Shown here: positions 33,807 through 37,343 of the stretch, piece by piece
Layout: each line of letters opens with the position of its first letter
How positions within the stretch are numbered: position 1 is the stretch's first letter
NCBI GenBank assembly: GCA_038740345.1
Contig: JAVYMA010000018.1
Coordinates: 1 to 37,343 of the forward strand
Source: Methanomassiliicoccales archaeon
GTDB taxonomy: Archaea; Thermoplasmatota; Thermoplasmata; Methanomassiliicoccales; UBA472
Reading direction: 5' to 3'
Length of the DNA stretch: 37,343 bases
Program-made: the position numbers and the translations under genes
Notes under the pieces: model-generated
What the model was told of the DNA's origin: nothing
The model's input: only the letters and a program-made list of their open reading frames with translations
Databases searched by the model: none

Positions 33807-34096
33807 TTCATATTTCACCTTCAATTTCACTTTTATTAAATTTATTTAAGACTATATCATTATATGATTTATCATTGTTATAAATTTTATTATTGATAAT
33901 TGTATTATAGTATTAAATGATAATATTACTTATAATGAAAACATTAATTTATTGAACTATTGTGTTCAATTAAGTAAAAGACGGTAGCCCAAATATCAAC
34001 ACAAAATTCGAAGTTTAATTATTACAAATATTTCATTCTTAATTATAAATTTAAAAGACAATTAATTCTTTAACTATGTTAACAAACTTTTAAAAA
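33807..34096. other. AT-rich upstream region with ATCAT/ATGAT half-sites
   Basis: Gene-free. It holds three alternating half-sites, ATCAT (33856-33860), ATGAT (33864-33868) and ATCAT (33871-33875), about 50-70 bases before the small antitoxin-like gene on the minus strand, where an operator would be expected. Confidence 0.35.
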
Positions 34097-34156
34097 TTAT
34101 TTCCCTTTCTTAGAAGCTTTGAAGCCAGCATCAGGGATAATAATTTTAAATTTCAT
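34097..34156 (-). pseudogene. Possible 19-residue remnant of a racemase-like gene
   Basis: A short frame reading MKFKIIIPDAGFKASKKGK then stop. The first eleven residues resemble the N-terminus of Asp/Glu racemase-family proteins, but everything after is missing. It lies just behind the transporter's terminator. Could be chance. Confidence 0.2.
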
Positions 34157-34172
34157 TTTTACGGAATCAAAC

Positions 34173-34208
34173 AAAAAAATATTGTCTGGAGGGTAATTTC
34201 ACCCTCCA
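34173..34208 (-). terminator. Bacterial-style hairpin terminator behind the transporter gene
   Basis: A perfect 8-bp stem, TGGAGGGT (34187-34194) with ACCCTCCA (34201-34208), encloses a six-base loop 28 bases after the transporter stop. On the transcribed minus strand seven T follow (34179-34173). The hairpin-plus-T design is typical of bacteria and hints that the unit was acquired. Confidence 0.6.
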
Positions 34209-34236
34209 AAGGTTTCGTCGTTTGATATTTCTTTTT

Positions 34237-34797
34237 TCAACCTTTTATTAACAGAGGCAATACAGGCTTTCCCTTCAATACCAACAATCCTACGGCTGCC
34301 ACGAAATAAAGCGCCAGCAACATAGTGATGAAGGCAAATACGCCTGTAAGCATCTGATAGGTTTCATTTGCCAAGTCTCCCCACCACAGCCCAATGAAGA
34401 AGAACATCAGTGCCGCAATAATCAGGAATATTGGAAGCAATCTTATGGGCTGTGCCAAAGAAACAACGGCGAGAACCAAGAGGATAATTCCAACGAATAA
34501 AACGGCCATGCCACCATTTCCAAACACAGGATCGGATGCGATTTGCGGAAACGCCAGGGTAAAAACACCCAGGACGCCAAAAACCGCAGACATCAGATAG
34601 TTTTCATTGAAAAACGCAACCGCAGTCACGATCAAAAAGCCAATCCCTATCCAATAGCTTACTGCAAGGATGGCGGGACCAGCGGAAACCTGTTCAAAGC
34701 CCCACATTGCGACCATAAAGGTCAGGTAGGCAATGAGCACGCAACCGAGACCCTCTGCCATCCCCAGTTTTATGTGTATATTTCTGTCTTCAGCCAT
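34237..34797 (-). CDS. Six-helix membrane protein, acetate-uptake (GPR1/FUN34/YaaH)-like
   Basis: A 186-residue protein with six hydrophobic helices (about 14-34, 41-63, 66-86, 94-114, 117-138, 147-173), the size and topology of GPR1/FUN34/YaaH (SatP) transporters. The usual NPAPLGL start motif is not present; the region reads NIHIKLGMAEGLG. The family call is therefore tentative, and other small six-helix families are possible. A strong ribosome binding site AAAGGAGG precedes the ATG. Coding GC is visibly higher than in the surrounding DNA, and the gene has its own palindromic promoter element, long leader and bacterial-style terminator, which together suggest horizontal acquisition. Confidence 0.6.
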   Translation of the reverse strand: MAEDRNIHIKLGMAEGLGCVLIAYLTFMVAMWGFEQVSAGPAILAVSYWIGIGFLIVTAVAFFNENYLMSAVFGVLGVFTLAFPQIASDPVFGNGGMAVLFVGIILLVLAVVSLAQPIRLLPIFLIIAALMFFFIGLWWGDLANETYQMLTGVFAFITMLLALYFVAAVGLLVLKGKPVLPLLIKG

Positions 34798-35191
34798 TTC
34801 AACTCTCCTCCTTTAGCGGACATATTGAAAGTTGAAGGGGTTGCACCATCTCCGATGATGTGTAGGAACATTACACGATATTCAAATTACACATCCTCGG
34901 AATTCTAATCCCCCTTTCCTTTCGATGCCCCCGAACTGCTATTGCAGTCCTGTGGTTGATATCATTCTAATAGAATATATTAAACTTTATCTATCTCGGA
35001 TGAACGGTTGGCTTTTAAATTTCAATCTAAACGCTTTTAAGGAGATAAAAGTTGAACTTATAGATAAATATAAATATTATTATTGAGTGCAGGGTATTAT
35101 ATAAAATTGAAATATATTTTCAGGCTTAATAAAATATTACTCATTATCTTTATGTTCATTTGAATATTATTATTTATTTATAATATTTTAT
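34798..35191. other. Long leader and promoter region of the transporter gene
   Basis: On the minus strand a TATA-like GTTTAATATATTC (34973-34985) predicts transcription start near 34953, giving a leader of about 155 bases. It holds the hairpin ACTGC-TATT-GCAGT (34935-34948) and a trio of related sites: ATGTGTA (34858-34864), TTACAC (34871-34876) and TTACACAT (34887-34894). The part from about 34990 to 35191 is AT-rich and empty. Confidence 0.45.
34964..34976. promoter_or_regulatory. Operator-like palindrome at the transporter promoter
   Basis: ATTCTA-A-TAGAAT is a perfect palindrome with one central base. It touches the TATA-like box (34973-34985) on its downstream side, the position from which a bound repressor would block polymerase. 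Confidence 0.45.
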
Positions 35192-36004
35192 TTAAAACAT
35201 ATGTTTCTTTATTTTAATTTTTGCATCGAGCCTGAATCTGATTTTTTTCTGGACAGATTCGAATAGCTCCTTTGATACTATAGGTTCGTGATCAGTAGCT
35301 AATACCTTTCCGTCCCAAAACAAGTAACCTGCATATATTGGATTATGAAGTATGCGACTGATAGACCAAACAGTCCATCTACAACCGCGCTTAGTCAATA
35401 TTCCTTTTTGATTAAGCCTCCAAGCAATATCATCCATAGGAATTCCAGAATAATAAGATTGAAAAATTTCTAGAACCACAGGAGCTTCCGTGTCGTGAGC
35501 CACAATCTTGCCACTTTTGAAGCAATAACCATAGGGAGGATATGAGCCCATGGGTCCGCCTGAGCTTTCAGCTTTTTGAATCATCCCCATGTAAGTTCTT
35601 TCGCCGATTTGCTCGCTTTCAAGTTGCGCTATCCGTTGTATAATATCTACCACAAATCGACCAACGGCTGTAGAAGTATCCAACGATTCATTCATGGATG
35701 CAAACTTTTTTCCCCATTTCTCTAGATTTTCCATCATAGTCATAAAGTTCTTACTGTTGCGATGAATGCGATCCATCTTCATGACCAAAATGACGTCCCA
35801 AAAATCGCGTTCCTGCATCATTCTCTGATAGGCGGGCCTCTTGGTATTCCTGCCTGAATACCCATTGTCCTCATAACATGCTGCTATCTCCCAGCCCTGA
35901 CTTTCACAATATGCTATTAGTTTTTCTTTTTGCGCTTCAAGAGAAAAGCCTTCTTTAGCTTGGTCTTCTGTGGAGACTCTAATATACAGAGCCGCCCTAA
36001 CCAT
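35192..36004 (-). CDS. Serine recombinase, second of a tandem pair
   Basis: A 270-residue recombinase from ATG 36004. The N-terminal resolvase domain has the catalytic serine in YIRVSTEDQ (S11) and the arginines of MKMDRIHRNSKN. The long E helix (AQLESEQIGERT) follows. The C-terminal half is the Recombinase domain (PF07508 type), ending with ILHNPIYAGYLFWDG. The zinc ribbon and coiled coil found in 450-550-residue large serine recombinases are missing. The ATG overlaps the end of the upstream paralogue by eight bases (ATGGTTAG), so the two are translated in a coupled way. The last 20 residues are Lys-rich. Confidence 0.9.
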   Translation of the reverse strand: MVRAALYIRVSTEDQAKEGFSLEAQKEKLIAYCESQGWEIAACYEDNGYSGRNTKRPAYQRMMQERDFWDVILVMKMDRIHRNSKNFMTMMENLEKWGKKFASMNESLDTSTAVGRFVVDIIQRIAQLESEQIGERTYMGMIQKAESSGGPMGSYPPYGYCFKSGKIVAHDTEAPVVLEIFQSYYSGIPMDDIAWRLNQKGILTKRGCRWTVWSISRILHNPIYAGYLFWDGKVLATDHEPIVSKELFESVQKKIRFRLDAKIKIKKHMF

Positions 36005-36833
36005 GCGCCACACCACACGACTCTACTTTTTGTTTTTCTAATTCAGGCGACGCTTTTCTACGGCGAAGAAGCAATTCTAATTGAGTTTTATTGAATTCTT
36101 CTAAGGAAATTATTGATTGATGCTGCGCCTTTCGCAAAATCCCATTCCATTCAATATATCCACAATAAAGTGGATTTTTTAATATATTCGCAATGGTGCT
36201 TTTTTTCCAGACTTTATTCTTTTTTGTTGTTATTAAACGAGCATTCAGTCTATTGGCGATCTGTTCCAAACTCGCCCCTGCTAAGTAAGAATTGAAAATC
36301 TCTTTCACAATTGAAGCTTCGTTTTCTTTTAAAACCAATCTTCTTTCATGAAATTCATAACCATATGGCTCGGCGAAACCTAGATAACCACACCCTTTTT
36401 TCGCTTTTTGCATCATTCCCATCTTGACTCTCTCACCGATTTGCTCGCTTTCAAGCTGCGCTATCCGTTGTACGATGTCCATAACGAATCGCCCAATCGC
36501 GGTTGTGGTATCGAAATTTTCCTGCATCGAATTGAATTCCTTTTTCCATCGATTCAGATTGTCCATCATCTCAGCAAAATTACGACTATTACGATGTATC
36601 CGATCCATCTTCAGAACAACCAGTACATCCCATTTAGCATGCTCATGCATCATGAGTTGGTACGCTGGTCTTTTTATGTCTCTTCCACTAAATCCTTCAT
36701 CTACATATTCTCCTACTACGGACCAGCCTCTTGCTTTGCAATATGAATTAAGGCGTCTAAGTTGTGCAGCTATACTGTAACCCTCTTTAGCTTGATCTTC
36801 TGTGGAGACCCTAGCATACAGAGCGGCCCTCAT
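35997..36833 (-). CDS. Serine recombinase, first of a tandem pair
   Basis: A 278-residue recombinase with the same layout as its downstream neighbour. The catalytic S10 lies in YARVSTEDQ, followed by LKMDRIHRNSRN, the E helix AQLESEQIGERV, and a Recombinase domain ending ILKNPLYCGYIEWNG. It likewise lacks the zinc ribbon and coiled coil of large serine recombinases. A good ribosome binding site (GGAGGT) lies five bases before the ATG. The two genes share a nearly identical 36-base segment (36437-36472 and 35605-35640), so they arose by tandem duplication. Neither helix-turn-helix DNA-binding domain nor TnpB is present, so this is not an IS607-type element. Confidence 0.92.
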   Translation of the reverse strand: MRAALYARVSTEDQAKEGYSIAAQLRRLNSYCKARGWSVVGEYVDEGFSGRDIKRPAYQLMMHEHAKWDVLVVLKMDRIHRNSRNFAEMMDNLNRWKKEFNSMQENFDTTTAIGRFVMDIVQRIAQLESEQIGERVKMGMMQKAKKGCGYLGFAEPYGYEFHERRLVLKENEASIVKEIFNSYLAGASLEQIANRLNARLITTKKNKVWKKSTIANILKNPLYCGYIEWNGILRKAQHQSIISLEEFNKTQLELLLRRRKASPELEKQKVESCGVAHG

Positions 36834-36883
36834 TTTTTACCTCCATTTACCCACACCATGAATACATTGCGCAAATTATTAAA

Positions 36884-36899
36884 TCTGACAATTGTCAGA
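36884..36899. promoter_or_regulatory. Perfect 16-bp palindrome at the recombinase promoter
   Basis: TCTGACAATTGTCAGA is its own reverse complement. On the minus strand it lies 50-65 bases before the first recombinase ATG and covers the transcription start (about 36890) predicted from the TATA box at 36911-36920. It could be a repressor operator or a recombinase binding site. Confidence 0.55.
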
Positions 36900-36910
36900 C
36901 AATATTTCTT

Positions 36911-36920
36911 GATTTATATA
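36911..36920 (-). promoter_or_regulatory. TATA box of the recombinase operon
   Basis: On the minus strand TATATAAATC, centred near 36916, is a strong archaeal box. It predicts transcription start near 36890 and a leader of about 55 bases. Confidence 0.5.
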
Positions 36921-37343
36921 ATGATAGCGGTTAGAAGAATCAATTAAAGACGAAATATTAAAAATTATTACTAATAATGAATCTAACTAAAATATTTTCA
37001 ATTGATAAATATTATTGTATAAATTATGAACGACTCGTGAACTGGTACTCAACTATTTATTGATATGAATTGATTCAAGCTAACAATTCAAACATTATTT
37101 CAATTAATTAATTAAAAATATAACATGTTTCGTTATAACTTAATTAATTAAAGATTATTTTAATACGATACATAATTTATATTCGAGTTTGGACACTAAT
37201 GGCGTGCTATTTCTATAAAAAAATAGGAAAATATTATATTTATTTTCTGAATATTTAATAGCTATCAGATTATATTTTATAATATCAAATAAAAAATATG
37301 CTTTGTAAACCTTTTTCAGAAGAAAATAGTAAAGATGTATAAA

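Larger units (their letters stand above)
36834..37343. other. AT-rich region upstream of the recombinase pair
   Basis: About 510 bases with no credible gene. It contains the recombinase promoter and its palindrome and, further out, an extended inverted repeat: AATTAATTAATTAA (37102-37115) and TATAAC (37119-37124) against GTTATA (37132-37137) and TTAATTAATTAA (37140-37151). Confidence 0.45.

Noticed and set aside
32785-34236. Replication origin in the AT-rich region beside rfcL
   Set aside because: No Cdc6/Orc1 gene and no recognisable origin-recognition repeats are visible. AT richness alone is not enough.
35192-36833. IS607-family transposon
   Set aside because: The recombinases lack the N-terminal DNA-binding domain of IS607 TnpA, and no TnpB gene is adjacent.
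1-37343. CRISPR array
   Set aside because: No regularly spaced repeats of the right length were seen, and no cas genes are present.

Overview
The window looks like chromosomal DNA from a euryarchaeon, most likely a Thermoplasmatota lineage with AT-rich spacers and coding DNA of moderate GC. The evidence is archaeal-type information-processing genes (ribosomal proteins S19e, L31e and L39e, aIF6, PDCD5, archaeal LeuRS, RFC large subunit, proteasome beta, the KH/beta-CASP factor aCPSF1, wyosine synthase Taw1), an archaeal phosphoglycerate mutase, TATA/BRE-like promoters with several leaderless starts, and a tRNA-Leu(TAG) without an encoded CCA. The class assignment is inference; the archaeal assignment is firm.

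Layout. Positions 1-7.3 kb hold a zinc-ribbon membrane protein, a UPF0173 metallo-hydrolase, the compact translation operon rps19e-pdcd5-rpl39e-rpl31e-eif6 (minus strand; the 51-residue L39e is easily overlooked), ubiX and leuS. Positions 7.4-8.9 kb hold a two-gene unit: a tandem ribbon-helix-helix (RHH) regulator followed by an FtsZ-like GTPase that ends just after helix H7, without the catalytic T7 loop and the C-terminal domain. Phased repeats lie at the promoter, a GC-rich foldable leader lies before the second gene, and a terminator-like hairpin follows. From 9 to 15.4 kb there is an AcoX-like kinase, then one minus-strand operon porG-porD-porA-porB-iorA-iorB for ferredoxin-linked 2-oxoacid metabolism. 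From 15.5 to 19.2 kb come an exosome-associated RNA-binding protein, tRNA-Leu, small unknown proteins and apgM.

Positions 19.2-26.2 kb hold a Tad/type II-like secretion or pilus locus: two overlapping pseudopilin-like genes on the minus strand, a U32 peptidase-family gene between them and the plus-strand group, then a Cys-rich protein, a TadA-type ATPase and a double-domain TadC-type platform protein. Next follow an FmdE-like protein, a DUF2085 membrane protein, psmB, aCPSF1, and the translationally linked rfcL-taw1 pair.

From 32.8 kb to the end the character changes. A very AT-rich 1.4-kb stretch contains an orphan 49-residue antitoxin-like protein. It is followed by a GC-richer six-helix transporter gene with its own palindromic promoter element, long leader and bacterial-looking terminator. 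Two overlapping tandem serine recombinase genes then follow, with a perfect 16-bp palindrome at their predicted transcription start. This part looks accessory or mobile.

The strongest candidate for something undescribed is the RHH/T7-less FtsZ-like unit. It resembles the haloarchaeal cdrS-ftsZ2 pairing, but its tubulin partner should bind GTP and be unable to complete a normal filament active site. The tandem minimal serine recombinases with their operator-like palindrome come second.
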